Shown here: piece after piece, positions 40,601 to 52,118 of the stretch
Position numbering within the stretch: position 1 is the stretch's first letter
How the letters are laid out: every line of letters begins with the position of its first letter
Source: Cellulomonas sp. WB94
GTDB taxonomy: Bacteria; Actinomycetota; Actinomycetes; Actinomycetales; Cellulomonadaceae
NCBI RefSeq assembly: GCF_003115775.1
Contig: NZ_QEES01000002.1
Span: 1 to 64,000, forward strand
Length of the DNA stretch: 64,000 bases
Reading direction: 5' to 3'
Position numbers and translations under genes: made by a program
Notes under the pieces: model-generated
Told to the model about the DNA's origin: nothing
What the model saw: the letters and a program-made list of their open reading frames with translations, nothing else
Databases searched by the model: none

Positions 40601-41206
40601 GAGCTGACGCCGGATCTCGGCGGTGAGGTCGCCGAGCCGCAGCAGGTTCGCCTGCATCGCCTCGAGCTTGCGCAGCGCCTTGTCCTTGCGCTTGCGGTGC
40701 TTGAGGACGCCCGCGGCCTCCTCGATGAAGCCGCGGCGCTCCTCGGGCGTCGCACGCAGCACCGCGTCGAGCTGACCCTGGCCGACGATGACGTGCATCT
40801 CGCGGCCGAGGCCCGAGTCGGACAGCAGGTCCTGGATGTCGAGGAGGCGGCAGCCCTGGCCGTTGATCGCGTACTCGGACCCGCCGCTGCGGAACAGGGT
40901 CCTCGAGATCGTGACCTCGGTGTACTCGATCGGCAGGGCGCCGTCGGTGTTGTCGATCGTGAGGGAGACCTCGGCGCGACCCAGGGGTGCGCGGCCCGCG
41001 GTGCCGGCGAAGATGACGTCTTCCATCTTGCCGCCGCGGAGCGACTTGGCGCCCTGCTCGCCCATGACCCACGCGAGCGCGTCGACGACGTTGGACTTGC
41101 CCGAGCCGTTCGGGCCGACCACGCACGTGACGCCGGGTTCGAAGTGCAGCGTCGTCGCCGAGGCGAACGACTTGAACCCGCGCAGGGTCAGGGTCTTGAG
41201 GTGCAC
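37631..41206 (-). CDS. smc: Chromosome segregation protein SMC
   Basis: Condensin ATPase subunit of 1191 residues from a GTG (VHLKTLTLRGFKSFASATTL). Walker A is GPNGSGKS at residues 31-38. Two long coiled-coil arms (about 170-490 and 670-1010), very rich in Ala, Glu and Arg, flank a hinge around residues 510-640 (GLPGTIGSLAALLSVTPRDE). The ABC signature LSGGERSLTAVALL and Walker B FYVMDEVEAALDDAN are near the C-terminus. The small membrane protein gene and ftsY follow. Confidence 0.97.
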   Translation of the reverse strand: MHLKTLTLRGFKSFASATTLHFEPGVTCVVGPNGSGKSNVVDALAWVMGEQGAKSLRGGKMEDVIFAGTAGRAPLGRAEVSLTIDNTDGALPIEYTEVTISRTLFRSGGSEYAINGQGCRLLDIQDLLSDSGLGREMHVIVGQGQLDAVLRATPEERRGFIEEAAGVLKHRKRKDKALRKLEAMQANLLRLGDLTAEIRRQLGPLGRQAQVARKAQVVQTDLRDARARLLADDLAQLSATLEQEIADESAVLVRRAEVEATLTDSRGRLAALEREAAEAAPALSEASEIWYRLSSLRERLRGTATLAGERVRLLGTAAPERSGGSDPADLAAQAERVRAAEAELAAEVEIARAALEGAVVLRQESEQAAAAAEKQLATALRSAADRREGVARLAGQVGARRSRLEATEAEIGRLRESLAAAERRGQDATTEFAALETQVAGVEEGEEGLDAEHEQAADAVEQASAQLTAIKAALATAEQDRAALASRIETLELSLTRKDGAGALLAADGLPGTIGSLAALLSVTPRDEDAIVAALGLHADAVAVDSVDAAVDAIRRLRTDDSGRASLVIAGAGTADEGVAGVLVVPPGADRAIDLVQAPPAVRPAVEALLRDVVVVDDLATARALVVDRPELTVVTRTGDVLARRRASGGSATAPSALHLQSALDAARADAADAAARAERARFELPGAQAAEAAARGRYEDTLDRLNQSDAALAAVAEQLGHLGATARAARAEAERVQASLDAATATLAAGADELAELTERLAAAESEPAETEAAIAGGGLERDRLAELAAAARARETEARLTLRTSEERARALAGRAESLERAARAEQVARERAAQRERARVRQAVLAAAVREGANRSLAALEDSLRLAASEREAAEAARTEREGTLQRVRAEVETRARELAELTDVAHRDEVARAQQLLRIEQLQTRAIDDLGLDLTVLLEEFGPHRSVPVVHLPDADVDPDAPTEVPYVREQQEKRLRSAERALSLLGRVNPLALEEFAALEERHKFLVDQLADLKKTRTDLLEIVREIDERVEQVFADAYRDTAAAFDVVFPRLFPGGEGRLVLTDPDNMLTTGIEVEARPAGKKVKRLSLLSGGERSLTAVALLVAIFKARPSPFYVMDEVEAALDDANLGRLLELFKELQEDSQLIVVTHQKRTMEIADALYGVTMRGDGVTTVISQRMREDVSA

Positions 41207-41331
41207 TCCCCAACCCTAGGTGCTCGGCGGGTGCCGTCCGCGGAGGGCGCGACCGAGCCGATCGGCGCCGCGGGCGAAATGCCCGGAGCGTCCCGGTGCA
41301 GGCGCCCGGCCGCGCCGGAGTCGCGGAGCTC

Positions 41332-41766
41332 TCAGAGGGACGGGAACCAGAGGGCGATCTCCCGGGCGGCCGACTCCGCGGAGTCCGAGCCGTGGACGAG
41401 GTTCTGGGTCACGGACAGTCCCCAGTCCCGGCCGAGGTCGCCTCGGATCGTGCCGGGGGCAGCAGTCGTCGGCTCGGTCGTGCCGGCCAGGACCCGGAAG
41501 CCCTCGATCACCCGGTGACCCTCGACCACCACGGCGAGCACCGGGCCCGAGCCCATGAACTCGACGAGCGGCGCGAAGAAGCCCTTGCCCGCGTGCTCGG
41601 CGTAGTGCTCGGCGAGGAGCGCGTCGTCGGCGGTGCGCAGCTCGGCCGCGACGAGCGTGTAGCCCTTGGCCTCCACGCGGCGCAGCACCTCGCCGGTGAG
41701 CCCGCGACGGACGGCGTCCGGCTTGACGAGGACAAGGGTGCGCTCGGTCTTCGGTGCATCGGTCAT
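41332..41766 (-). CDS. ndk: Nucleoside diphosphate kinase
   Basis: Balances nucleoside triphosphate pools by phosphate transfer through a phosphohistidine, 144 residues. The ATG giving MTDAPKTERTLVLVKPDAVR has AGGGTG seven bases upstream. The active-site histidine is in NLVHGSDSAESA and the nucleotide-binding Lys in VLVKPDAVRRGL. It follows the DUF4233 gene as in many actinobacteria. Confidence 0.96.
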   Translation of the reverse strand: MTDAPKTERTLVLVKPDAVRRGLTGEVLRRVEAKGYTLVAAELRTADDALLAEHYAEHAGKGFFAPLVEFMGSGPVLAVVVEGHRVIEGFRVLAGTTEPTTAAPGTIRGDLGRDWGLSVTQNLVHGSDSAESAAREIALWFPSL

Positions 41767-41799
41767 GGCGGTCACCCTAGCGGCCGAGCGGCCACGACC

Positions 41800-43967
<2,168 letters not shown>

Positions 43968-44597
43968 TCAGGGCGCGCCAAGAAGGGACCGCAGGTCGCC
44001 GACGACGTCGGACAGGTGCGTGCGAGCGTCACCCGAACCGCCGGCGGCCTCCCAGCGCACGTACGTCATGTGGGTCAGGACCATGAGCAGCATGCCGACG
44101 AGGTCGCCGCCGGTCTCACCCGTCACGGCCAGCCGGCGCGTGACGAGCGCGTCGATGTCGTGACGGTGCTGCTCCATCCAGGTCAGGTGCCGCACGAGGA
44201 GCCGCGGTTCCTTGCGGGCGAGCTCGAACGCGGCGGCGATGCGCTCCTTGCCGAACGCGGGCTTGTCGAGCAGCTCCGTGACGACCACGAGCAGGTCCGC
44301 GGACAGGTTGCCGGTCGGCCCACCGGCCGCGAACGTGTCGGCGACCGCCGGGTCGAGCGTCCACGGGCCGATGCCGAGCACGGCGTCGTCCTTGGTCTCG
44401 AAGTAGTTGAAGAACGTGCGCGACGAGACGCCGACCTCGGCGCAGATGGCATCGACGGTGACGGCGTCGAGACCGCGCTCGGCGACGAGGCGATGGGTCG
44501 CGTCGATCAGCGCCTCGCGGCGGGCGAACTTCTTGCGTTCGCGCAGCCCAATCCCCGCGGGCGGGGCGGCGGCAGTCAGCACCCTCTCAGCTTGCAT
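43968..44597 (-). CDS. TetR-family transcriptional regulator
   Basis: Repressor of 209 residues starting MQAERVLTAAAPP. The N-terminal helix-turn-helix domain (residues 18-64) has the TetR pattern: RREALIDATHRLVAERGLDA, VTVDAICAEVGVSSRTFFNY, FETKDDAVLG. The C-terminal ligand domain is unassigned. A perfect operator-like palindrome lies just upstream, so autoregulation and control of the downstream pump are likely. It is on the same strand as dhaM but separated by an AT-rich promoter region. Confidence 0.9.
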   Translation of the reverse strand: MQAERVLTAAAPPAGIGLRERKKFARREALIDATHRLVAERGLDAVTVDAICAEVGVSSRTFFNYFETKDDAVLGIGPWTLDPAVADTFAAGGPTGNLSADLLVVVTELLDKPAFGKERIAAAFELARKEPRLLVRHLTWMEQHRHDIDALVTRRLAVTGETGGDLVGMLLMVLTHMTYVRWEAAGGSGDARTHLSDVVGDLRSLLGAP

Positions 44598-44615
44598 GAA
44601 CGCAATATTACATGC

Positions 44616-44631
44616 GGTGCAAAGTTGCACC
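44616..44631. promoter_or_regulatory. Operator-like palindrome before tetR
   Basis: GGTGCAA-AG-TTGCACC, perfect seven-base arms, lies 18 bp upstream of the tetR ATG in an AT-rich stretch (aatattacatg) unlike the surrounding sequence. A further TGCAC follows six bases on. It is the expected kind and place of a TetR-family operator. Confidence 0.6.
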
Positions 44632-44654
44632 CACTGCACATCGTGAGACGAGGG

Positions 44655-45386
44655 TCACACCTCGCCGAAGCCGCCCTCGACCGCCTCGACGAGTGCGGCG
44701 AGCGCCTCGGCGCGCTGCGGCCCGCTCACCCGGACGTCCAGCTCGCGCCCGCCCGCCGCTCCCAGTGTCATCAGCTCGAGCACGCTCGCCGCATTCACCC
44801 CGTCGACCACCACGACCGCGTCGAAGCCCGCCATGAGCCGCGCGAGGATCGCCGCGGGCCGGGCATGCAGGCCGAGGCGGTTGCGTAGCGTCACCTTCCG
44901 GACGAGCCCGTCGCCCGCGGCGGGAGCCTCGACGGCGCGAGCATCGTCGGCCCCGGCGACCGAGGCCGACCTCGCGAACGTCGCCCCGGCGCTCTCGGCC
45001 GCCGCCAGCACCCCGGCCAGGTCGGCCCCGCCGTCGGCGGTCACGGCCGCAGCGACGGCACCCTCGACGAACGGCGCGTCGGCGATCCGGACCCGCGCCG
45101 CGACGTCGTCGTCGAGCAGGTCGAGCACCGACTCCGTGGTCAGGACGGCCGACCCGAGGTCAGTGAGCACGACCGCGCTGCGACCGTCCGCCGTGGCGGC
45201 GGTGACGGCGCTCTCGACAGCCTCGAAGCTCGTGCCGAGACCCCCCGACCCGTCGCCCCCCGCAGCCAGAAGCGTCACGCGGGGTGCCATCTGGGCGGCG
45301 AGCTCGACGGCGCCCTCGGCGAGCGCACGGGAGTGCGACACCAGCACGAGCGCCACGCTCACCTGGGGCGGGGCCGACGTGCTCAC
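44655..45386 (-). CDS. dhaM: Dihydroxyacetone kinase phosphotransfer subunit DhaM
   Basis: Phosphoryl donor for DhaL-ADP, 243 residues. The GTG (VSTSAPPQVSVALVLVSHSR) overlaps the dhaL stop. Domain 1 is EIIA-Man-like with the phosphorylated histidine in LVSHSRALAEG (His18) and DLGSAVLTTE. Domain 2 (from about residue 160) is HPr-like with GLHARPAAI (His174). The enzyme I domain of the long E. coli form is absent, so phosphate must come from the general PTS enzyme I. Confidence 0.93.
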   Translation of the reverse strand: MSTSAPPQVSVALVLVSHSRALAEGAVELAAQMAPRVTLLAAGGDGSGGLGTSFEAVESAVTAATADGRSAVVLTDLGSAVLTTESVLDLLDDDVAARVRIADAPFVEGAVAAAVTADGGADLAGVLAAAESAGATFARSASVAGADDARAVEAPAAGDGLVRKVTLRNRLGLHARPAAILARLMAGFDAVVVVDGVNAASVLELMTLGAAGGRELDVRVSGPQRAEALAALVEAVEGGFGEV

Positions 45387-46027
45387 CCGTCGCGACCAGC
45401 CGCAGCGATCGCCGCCTCCCGCAGGATCAGCGCGCTCGACGTGGCGCCCGGGTCCTGATGGCCGATCGACCGCTCGCCGAGGTAGCTGGCACGGCCCTTC
45501 GTCGCCAGCAGCGGGATGGTCGCCACGGCACCGGCCTCGGCGGCCTCGGCGGCAGCCGCGAGCACGCCGGCGGGCTCCACCCCCGCCGTCGCGGCCGCGA
45601 CGGCGGCGGCGACCGCCGGGGTCCACGCGTCGACCATCGTCTTCTCCCCCGGCGACGCCTTGCCGCGCACGACGATGCCCTCGAGCCCTGCCTCGAGCAT
45701 CGCGACGACCCCCGCGCTGTCGAGCTCGGACAGCCCCGTCACCTTGGCTGCCCGCAGGTAGGCCGTCCCGTAGAGCGGACCGGCGGCACCGCCGACCGTC
45801 GACATGAGGGTCGTCGCGACGAGCCGCAGCACCTCACCGATGTCCGCCGGTGCCGCCTCGAGCGCGTCGAGCCGGGCCAGCACCGCGGTGAAGCCGCGCG
45901 CGAGGTTCTCGCCGTGGTCACCGTCACCGATCTGCCGGTCGAGCTCGATGAGCTCGTCCCGGTGCTCGAACACCGTGCGAGCCGAACCCCTGACCCACTC
46001 GGTCGCCCAGGTGACGTCGACCATCAT
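45383..46027 (-). CDS. dhaL: Dihydroxyacetone kinase ADP-binding subunit DhaL
   Basis: Carries a tightly bound ADP that cycles to ATP, about 214 residues. The helical-barrel signature is IELDRQIGDGDHGENLARGF, with the Asp residues that bind Mg-ADP, and the lid region includes TTLMSTVGGAAGPLYG and GEKTMVDAWTPA. The start is one of the adjacent ATGs (46027 or 46024) with GGAGCG upstream. It lies between dhaK and dhaM, overlapping the latter. Confidence 0.95.
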   Translation of the reverse strand: MMVDVTWATEWVRGSARTVFEHRDELIELDRQIGDGDHGENLARGFTAVLARLDALEAAPADIGEVLRLVATTLMSTVGGAAGPLYGTAYLRAAKVTGLSELDSAGVVAMLEAGLEGIVVRGKASPGEKTMVDAWTPAVAAAVAAATAGVEPAGVLAAAAEAAEAGAVATIPLLATKGRASYLGERSIGHQDPGATSSALILREAAIAAAGRDG

Positions 46028-46064
46028 GACCACGCTCCGCCCTGCGCCGCCGCACCGACCGCCG

Positions 46065-47060
46065 CTACCAGCGCAGCGCGGCCGTGTGCACCGGCGCGTC
46101 CCACAGGGCGGTCAGCTCGTCGTCCAGCCGGAGAACGGTCACCGAGACGCCCTGCATCTCCAGTGATGTCACATAGTTGCCGACGAGCGACCGGGTTACC
46201 TCGACCCCGCGCGCCTCGAGCAACCGGCGAGCCTGACGATAGACGACGTAGAGCTCCGAGGCGGGCGTACCGCCCATCCCGTTGACGAGCAGCAGCACCT
46301 TCTCGCCGCCCGCCAGCGCGAGGTCGTCGGCGACGGGGGTCAGGAGGAGCTCGGTGATCTCGTCGGCGCTCGCGAGCGGGATCCGCCGGCGTCCCGGCTC
46401 ACCGTGGATGCCGATGCCGATCTCGATCTCGTCCTCGGGGAGGTCGAAGCTCGGCTTGCCGGCATGCGGGACCGTGCAGGCCGTCAGGGCGACGCCCATC
46501 GTCCGGACGCCTGCGATGACCCGTTCGGCGATCGCGGCGACCGCATCGAGGTCGTCGCCGCGCTCGGCCGCCGCGCCCGCGATCTTCTCCACCGCGACCG
46601 TCCCGGCCACCCCGCGCCGACCGGCCGTGTAGAGCGAGTCCTCGACCGCGACGTCGTCGTTGACGATCACGGATCGCACGGTCACACCATCGGCCTCCGC
46701 AAGCTCGGCCGCTGTCTCGAAGTTCAGCACGTCGCCGGTGTAGTTCTTCACGATCGCCAGCACACCCGCACCGCCGTCGGCCGCGGCGAACGCGGGCGCG
46801 ATCTGGTCGGGGGTGGGCGAGGTGAAGACCGCGCCCGGGACCGCGGCGTCCAGCATCCCGACACCGACGAACCCGGCGTGCAGCGGCTCGTGCCCGCTGC
46901 CTCCGCCGCTGACCAGGCCGACCTTGCCCGGCGTCGCCCCGCCGGCACGGGCGACGTACGTGGGGTCGAGGTGCACGGCGACGACGTCGGCGTGCGCCAG
47001 GCCGAATCCCTCGACCGACTCGGAGACCACGGTCTGCGGGTCGTTGATGAGCTTCTTCAT
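46065..47060 (-). CDS. dhaK: Dihydroxyacetone kinase substrate-binding subunit DhaK
   Basis: Binds dihydroxyacetone covalently through a histidine and passes it for phosphorylation by DhaL, 331 residues. It starts [20 protein letters not shown]. Key regions are [31 protein letters not shown] and the hemiaminal histidine in [13 protein letters not shown]. The dhaK-dhaL-dhaM order gives a complete PTS-dependent kinase module. No glycerol dehydrogenase or DhaR/DhaS regulator is adjacent. Confidence 0.96.
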   Translation of the reverse strand: MKKLINDPQTVVSESVEGFGLAHADVVAVHLDPTYVARAGGATPGKVGLVSGGGSGHEPLHAGFVGVGMLDAAVPGAVFTSPTPDQIAPAFAAADGGAGVLAIVKNYTGDVLNFETAAELAEADGVTVRSVIVNDDVAVEDSLYTAGRRGVAGTVAVEKIAGAAAERGDDLDAVAAIAERVIAGVRTMGVALTACTVPHAGKPSFDLPEDEIEIGIGIHGEPGRRRIPLASADEITELLLTPVADDLALAGGEKVLLLVNGMGGTPASELYVVYRQARRLLEARGVEVTRSLVGNYVTSLEMQGVSVTVLRLDDELTALWDAPVHTAALRW

Positions 47061-47082
47061 GACGGACTCCCGTCCGCACCGG

Positions 47083-47109
47083 CGGCCGGGGCCTTCGGTG
47101 CCCCGGCCG
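47083..47109 (-). terminator. Hairpin in the folC-dhaK gap
   Basis: A ten-base perfect stem (CGGCCGGGGC and GCCCCGGCCG) around CTTCGGT, which contains a stable TTCG-type loop, lies 23 bp before the dhaK ATG and about 130 bp after folC. It may end folC transcription or act in the dhaK leader. A smaller stem CTGCAC-GTTC-GTGCAG stands at 47205-47220, nearer folC. Confidence 0.45.
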
Positions 47110-47236
47110 GAACCTGCCGGGTCGAGGTGGCGCAGCGGGGCATCAGCGCTGTCCTCACCTTCGCGGGGGTCTGGTGGCCGTCAAGGGGAAGTCGTGCGGC
47201 GGGTCTGCACGTTCGTGCAGGCAGGCCGCCTCGAGC

Positions 47237-48628
47237 TCACGGCCTGCCGAGCAGGATCCGCGCCTCGGCCACGAGCACGACCGACCCCGTCACGAGCACG
47301 CCAGAGCCGTAGTCCTCCTCGCTCTCGGCCCGCGCGACCGCGAGGTCGATCGCGGCATCGAGCCGCTCCTCGACGTGCACGCGGTCCTCGCCGAAGACGT
47401 CGATCGCGATCTCGGCGAGGTCGTGGACGTCCATCGAGCGCGGGCTCGACACGTGGGTGATGACGACCTCGGCCAGCAGCGGCTCGAGCCCCGCGAGGAT
47501 GTTCTCCGGGTCCTTGTCGTTCAGGACGCCGACGACGCCGACGAGCCGCGTGAACTCGAACGCCTCCTCGACGGCCTCGACGAGCGCCGCGACGCCGGCC
47601 GGGTTGTGCGCCGCGTCGACCAGCACGGTCGGGCTCGTCCGGACGACCTCGAGCCGACCCGGGGAGTCGACGTCCGCGAAGGCCGCCCCCATGACGTCGC
47701 CGTCGAGCGCCGCGCCACCGTTCACGAGCGCCTCGACCGCAGCGAGCGCCGCGAGCGCGTTGTGCGCCTGGTGCTCGCCGTACAGGGGCAGGAACACGTC
47801 GGTGTACACCCCGCCCATGCCCCGCAGCGTCAGCAGCTGACCGCCGACCGCGATCTGCCGGTCGACGACCGCGAGGTCCACGCCGTCACGCACGACGCGG
47901 GCCCCGTGCTCGGCGGCGACCTGGAGCAGCACGCCCTCGACGTCGTCGTGCTGCGGCGCGAGCACCACCGTCGCACCGTCCTTGATGATCCCGGCCTTCT
48001 CGCCGGCGATCTCCACGAGCGTGTGCCCGAGGTAGCGCTCGTGGTCCAGCGCGATCGGCAGGATCACCGCGACGTCGCCGTCGGCCACGTTCGTCGCGTC
48101 CCAGCGACCGCCCATGCCGACCTCGAGCACCGCGACCTCGACGGGCGCGTCCGCGAACGCCGCGAAGGCCATCACGGTGAAGACCTCGAAGAAGCTCAGC
48201 CGGGACCCACCCTGCTCGAGCGAGCGGACGTCGACCATGTGCACGTACGGCGCGACGTCCTGCCACACCTCGACGAACCGCTCGTCGCTGATCGGTTCGC
48301 CGTCGATCGCGATCCGCTCGGTCACCCGCGTCAGGTGCGGGCTCGTGAACCGTCCCGTGCGGAGCCCGTGCTCGCGCAGCAGGCGCTCGACCATGCGGGA
48401 CGTCGACGTCTTGCCGTTCGTGCCCGTGAGGTGCACGACCCGGAAGGCGCGCTGCGGGTCGCCGAGCAGCTCGCACACGGCGAGCACGCGGTCCAGCGTC
48501 GGGTCGATGTCGTTCTCGGGCGCGCGCTCGAGGATCGCGGCGTACACCTCGTCGGCGGCCGACCGCGCGGCGCGTGCTGCCTCGCGGCGGACGTTCTCCG
48601 CACCGCTGTCCCGGACTGACGCGTTCAT
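47237..48628 (-). CDS. folC: Folylpolyglutamate/dihydrofolate synthase
   Basis: Mur-ligase-family enzyme adding glutamate to dihydropteroate and folates, 463 residues. The ATP loop is [37 protein letters not shown] and [15 protein letters not shown] bind substrate and metal. The C-terminal domain contains [17 protein letters not shown]. The ATG overlaps the ileS stop, the usual ileS/valS-folC arrangement. The DUF4233-ndk pair that normally follows is displaced by about 5 kb. Confidence 0.95.
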   Translation of the reverse strand: MNASVRDSGAENVRREAARAARSAADEVYAAILERAPENDIDPTLDRVLAVCELLGDPQRAFRVVHLTGTNGKTSTSRMVERLLREHGLRTGRFTSPHLTRVTERIAIDGEPISDERFVEVWQDVAPYVHMVDVRSLEQGGSRLSFFEVFTVMAFAAFADAPVEVAVLEVGMGGRWDATNVADGDVAVILPIALDHERYLGHTLVEIAGEKAGIIKDGATVVLAPQHDDVEGVLLQVAAEHGARVVRDGVDLAVVDRQIAVGGQLLTLRGMGGVYTDVFLPLYGEHQAHNALAALAAVEALVNGGAALDGDVMGAAFADVDSPGRLEVVRTSPTVLVDAAHNPAGVAALVEAVEEAFEFTRLVGVVGVLNDKDPENILAGLEPLLAEVVITHVSSPRSMDVHDLAEIAIDVFGEDRVHVEERLDAAIDLAVARAESEEDYGSGVLVTGSVVLVAEARILLGRP

Positions 48629-51600
48629 GCCTTCTCCACTCGAACGGCGAGCTCGCGGGCGTCCGAGGCCGTGATGACGACGTCGGTCGCGAGCGTCTCG
48701 GTCGCGATGAACTCCTGGTGGGTGCGGACCGCCTCGACCTCGGCACTCGGCACCTCGAGCGTGAGGCGGATCCGGTCGCTGACCTGAAGGCCGGCGGCCT
48801 TGCGGGCGTCCTGCACGACGCGCACGGCGTCGCGCGCGTAGCCCTCGGCGCGCAGCGCGTCGTCGAGCACGAGGTCCAGGACGACGAACCCGCCCGACGG
48901 CAGGACCGCGGCCGCGAGCTCGACCGTGCCGGGCGCTCCGCTCGCTGCCTCGGCAACCGTCGCGAGCTCGTACTCCCCCGCCACCAGGGGGACGTCCCCG
49001 CCGGGCGTGTGCACCACGACGACCCCGTCCGCGTCCTGCGACCAGTCCCCCGCCTTGGCGGCCCGGATGGCGTCCTGGACCCCCCGGCCGAGGCGCGGGC
49101 CGGCGGCGCGCGCGTTGACGCTCAGCTGCGTCGTCACCCCGACATCCCCCGCGGCGGCGTCCTCGAGCGACAGGAGCGTGACCCGCTTGACGTTGAGCTC
49201 GGCAGCGACGAGGCCGACGAACGGCGTGATCTGCGCCGGGTCGGTCACCGCGACGCGCAGCTCACGCAGCGGCTGGCGCACGCGCAGGGAGTGCGCCTTG
49301 CGCAGCCCGAGCGTCGCCGAGACGATCTCGCGCGTGCGGTCGACCGCAGCCACGAGGTCGTCGTCGGCCACGAGCGCGGCGTCGTCCGGCGATCCCGGGG
49401 TCAGGTCGGGCCAGTCGGTGAGGTGCACGCTGCGACCGCCCGTGAGGCCGCGCCAGATCTCCTCGGACAGCAGCGGGGCGAGCGGGGCCATGAGGCGTGT
49501 GAGGGTCTCGAGCGCGGTCCACAGGGTGTTGAAGGCACCGGCCTCCTCCGCCCAGAACCGCTCGCGCGACGTCCGGACGTACCAGTTGGTCAGGACGTCG
49601 AGGTGCTCGCGGACGGACTCGCACGCGCCCGGCACGTCGTACGCGTCGAGCTGCGCGGTGACCCGCGTGACGAGGTCCCGGGTGCGGGCGAGCAGGTAGC
49701 GGTCCATGGTCGCGAGACCCGCGTGGTCCTCAGCGGTCACGCGCCGCGCCTCGAGACCCTCGCCGTCGTTCGCGGCGCCCGCGTAGAGCGCGAAGAAGTA
49801 CCACGTGCTCCACAGCGGGAGCAGTACCTGACGCACCTCCGAACGGATGCCCTCCTCCGTGACGACGAGGTTGCCGCCGCGCAGGATCGGGCTCGCCATG
49901 AGGAACCAGCGCATCGCGTCCGAGCCGTCGCGGTCGAAGACCTCGTACACGTCCGGGTAGTTGCGCAGGGACTTGCTCATCTTGCGGCCGTCCGAGCCGA
50001 GCACGATGCCGTGGGACACCGACGTGCGGAACGCGGGCCGGTCGAAGAGGGCCGTGGCGAGCACGTGGAGCAGGTAGAACCAGCCGCGCGTCTGCCCGAT
50101 GTACTCCGTGATGAAGTCGCCCGGGTAGTGGTTCGTGAACCAGTCGACGTTCTCGAACGGGTAGTGGACCTGGGCGTACGGCATCGAGCCCGAGTCGAAC
50201 CACACGTCGAGGATGTCCGGGATGCGGCGCATCGTCGACCGGCCGGTCGGGTCGTCGGGGTTCGGCCGCGTCAGGTCGTCGATGAACGGGCGGTGCAGGT
50301 CCGTGACCGGCACCCCGAAGTCGGCCTCGAGCTCGGCGAGCGAGCCGTACACGTCGGTGCGCGGGTAGGCCGGGTCGTCGCTCGTCCACACGGGGATCGG
50401 CGTGCCCCAGTAGCGGTTCCGCGAGATCGACCAGTCGCGCGCGCCGGCGAGCCACTTGCCGAACTGCCCGTCCTGGATGTGCTCGGGCACCCAGGCGATC
50501 TCCTGGTTGAGCTCGACCATCCGGTCCCGGAACTGCGTCACGCGCACGAACCAGCTGGACACGGCCTTGTAGATCAGGGGGTTCCGGCAGCGCCAGCAGT
50601 GCGGGTAGGAGTGCTGGTAGGTCTCGTGGCGCAGGACGACGGCCCGGTGCGCCGCGTCGACGGCCGCGAGCGGCCCGGTGCCGGCCTTCAGGTCGGCGAT
50701 GATCGGCGCGTTGGCGTCGAAGACGAGGAGTGCCTCGTAGTCGGGGACCTCGCTGGTGAACCGGCCCTTGGAGCTGATGGGCACGACCGGGGTGATGCCG
50801 GCGGCGTCGCACACCACCATGTCGTCCTCGCCGAACGCGGGCGCGAGGTGCACGATGCCCGTGCCGTCCTCGGTCGTCACGAAGTCCGCGACGAGCACCT
50901 GGTGGGCGTTCGGGCGACCGGCGAAGTACCCGAACGGTGGCGTGTACGAGCGCCCGGCCAGGTCGCGACCAATGAGCCGATCGACGACGGCGGGGTCCTC
51001 GCCGAGCTCCTTGGCGTAGGAGGCCAGTCGCGACTGCGCGAGCACGACGCGCTCCCCGGCCAGCAGGCCCTCGGTGGGCACGACGACGACGTAGTCGATC
51101 TCCGGGCCGACCGCGAGCGCGAGGTTGCTCGGGAGCGTCCAGGGCGTCGTCGTCCACAGCAGCGCGAGCTCGCCGGTCTCCAGGCGCACGCCGACCGTCA
51201 GGGCCGGGTCCTGGCGCGACTGGTACACGTCGTCGTCCATGCGCAGCTCGTGGTTCGACAACGGCGTCTCGTCGCGCCAGCAGTACGGCAGCACGCGGTA
51301 GCCCTCGTAGGCGAGGCCCTTGTCGTAGAGCTGCTTGAACGCCCAGATGACCGACTCCATGTAGGTCAGGTCGAGCGTCTTGTAGTCGTGGTCGAAGTCC
51401 ACCCAGCGCGCCTGGCGCGTGACGTACTCCTCCCACTCCTTCGTGTACCGCAGGACCGACGTGCGGCAGGCGTCGTTGAACTCCGCGATGCCCATCTCGT
51501 CGATCTGCGACTTGTCGGTGATGCCGAGGATCCGCTCGGCCTCGAGCTCGGCCGGCAGCCCGTGGGTGTCCCAGCCGAAGCGGCGCTCGACCCGGCGGCC

Positions 51601-51858
51601 GCGCTGCGTCTGGTAGCGCCCGACGAGGTCCTTCGCGTAGCCCGTGAGCAGGTGGCCGTAGTGCGGCAGACCATTGGCGAACGGGGGGCCGTCATAGAAG
51701 ACGAACTCGTTCGCACCCTCGTCGCCCGCAGGGCGCTGGTCGATCGACGCCTGGAACGTGCGGTCGGTGTCCCAGTACGCGAGCACCTCGTTCTCGAGGG
51801 CGGGCAGGTCGGGGCTGGCGGGGACGCCGTCGTTGTCACGGTGCAGCGGATAGGCCAT
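48625..51858 (-). CDS. ileS: Isoleucyl-tRNA synthetase
   Basis: Class I synthetase for tRNA-Ile with an editing domain, 1077 residues from the ATG giving [16 protein letters not shown]; an ATG 33 bases upstream lacks a ribosome-binding site, whereas TGGAG precedes the chosen one. The HIGH-type motif is [16 protein letters not shown] is [12 protein letters not shown], and the CP1 editing domain lies around residues 190-390. The length and sequence style fit the large eukaryote-like IleRS of actinobacteria. Expression is probably set by the T-box upstream. Confidence 0.97.
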   Translation of the reverse strand: MAYPLHRDNDGVPASPDLPALENEVLAYWDTDRTFQASIDQRPAGDEGANEFVFYDGPPFANGLPHYGHLLTGYAKDLVGRYQTQRGRRVERRFGWDTHGLPAELEAERILGITDKSQIDEMGIAEFNDACRTSVLRYTKEWEEYVTRQARWVDFDHDYKTLDLTYMESVIWAFKQLYDKGLAYEGYRVLPYCWRDETPLSNHELRMDDDVYQSRQDPALTVGVRLETGELALLWTTTPWTLPSNLALAVGPEIDYVVVVPTEGLLAGERVVLAQSRLASYAKELGEDPAVVDRLIGRDLAGRSYTPPFGYFAGRPNAHQVLVADFVTTEDGTGIVHLAPAFGEDDMVVCDAAGITPVVPISSKGRFTSEVPDYEALLVFDANAPIIADLKAGTGPLAAVDAAHRAVVLRHETYQHSYPHCWRCRNPLIYKAVSSWFVRVTQFRDRMVELNQEIAWVPEHIQDGQFGKWLAGARDWSISRNRYWGTPIPVWTSDDPAYPRTDVYGSLAELEADFGVPVTDLHRPFIDDLTRPNPDDPTGRSTMRRIPDILDVWFDSGSMPYAQVHYPFENVDWFTNHYPGDFITEYIGQTRGWFYLLHVLATALFDRPAFRTSVSHGIVLGSDGRKMSKSLRNYPDVYEVFDRDGSDAMRWFLMASPILRGGNLVVTEEGIRSEVRQVLLPLWSTWYFFALYAGAANDGEGLEARRVTAEDHAGLATMDRYLLARTRDLVTRVTAQLDAYDVPGACESVREHLDVLTNWYVRTSRERFWAEEAGAFNTLWTALETLTRLMAPLAPLLSEEIWRGLTGGRSVHLTDWPDLTPGSPDDAALVADDDLVAAVDRTREIVSATLGLRKAHSLRVRQPLRELRVAVTDPAQITPFVGLVAAELNVKRVTLLSLEDAAAGDVGVTTQLSVNARAAGPRLGRGVQDAIRAAKAGDWSQDADGVVVVHTPGGDVPLVAGEYELATVAEAASGAPGTVELAAAVLPSGGFVVLDLVLDDALRAEGYARDAVRVVQDARKAAGLQVSDRIRLTLEVPSAEVEAVRTHQEFIATETLATDVVITASDARELAVRVEKA

Positions 51859-51861
51859 CGG

Positions 51862-52118
51862 TCGGGCTCCAGGGGTCGGTCGGTCGTTCACTCGTCATCA
51901 CCTGCACGAGGACGACGGCGCCCGGCTCGAACCGGACCACCACCGCGGTACCACCCCGCTTGCCGAACGCCGTCCCGGTGACCCGGTACCGCGCGCACGG
52001 CCGCTCCTTGACGGCTGTGACGGGCCTGCCCGTCCGGTTCTACTGGGCTCCCCCTGCGGAGAGCTGTTCTTCCGGAGGCTCTCCGGTGATGGCCGGGTCG
52101 ACGCCTGTGCCGTTCATG
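51862..52118 (-). promoter_or_regulatory. T-box riboswitch controlling ileS
   Basis: On the ileS strand GGGTGGTACCGCG (51944-51956) is an exact T-box core, which pairs with the acceptor end of uncharged tRNA. About 130 nt upstream an isoleucine codon ATC (52088-52090), followed by ACCGGAGAGCCTCCGGAAGA, looks like the specifier and hairpin of the short stem I known from actinobacterial ileS leaders. No terminator lies between the T-box and the ATG; instead the ileS GGAG (51862-51870) follows, so control is probably at translation initiation. The 5' boundary is approximate and lies inside the upstream gene. Confidence 0.85.

Noticed and set aside
38151-40607. An 818-codon open frame on the plus strand, antisense to smc, and many similar long antisense frames elsewhere
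   Set aside because: They consist of Ser/Ala/Arg-rich sequence without any recognisable domain and mirror real genes, as expected in very GC-rich DNA.
51977-51995. A second T-box-like GGTACCGCG on the plus strand
   Set aside because: GGTACC is self-complementary, and this copy lacks the leading T and any downstream synthetase gene on that strand.
52019-52034. Stem GACGGG/CCCGTC as a terminator of the phosphoribosyltransferase gene
   Set aside because: It lies within the T-box leader between specifier and core and is better explained as an internal stem of that riboswitch.
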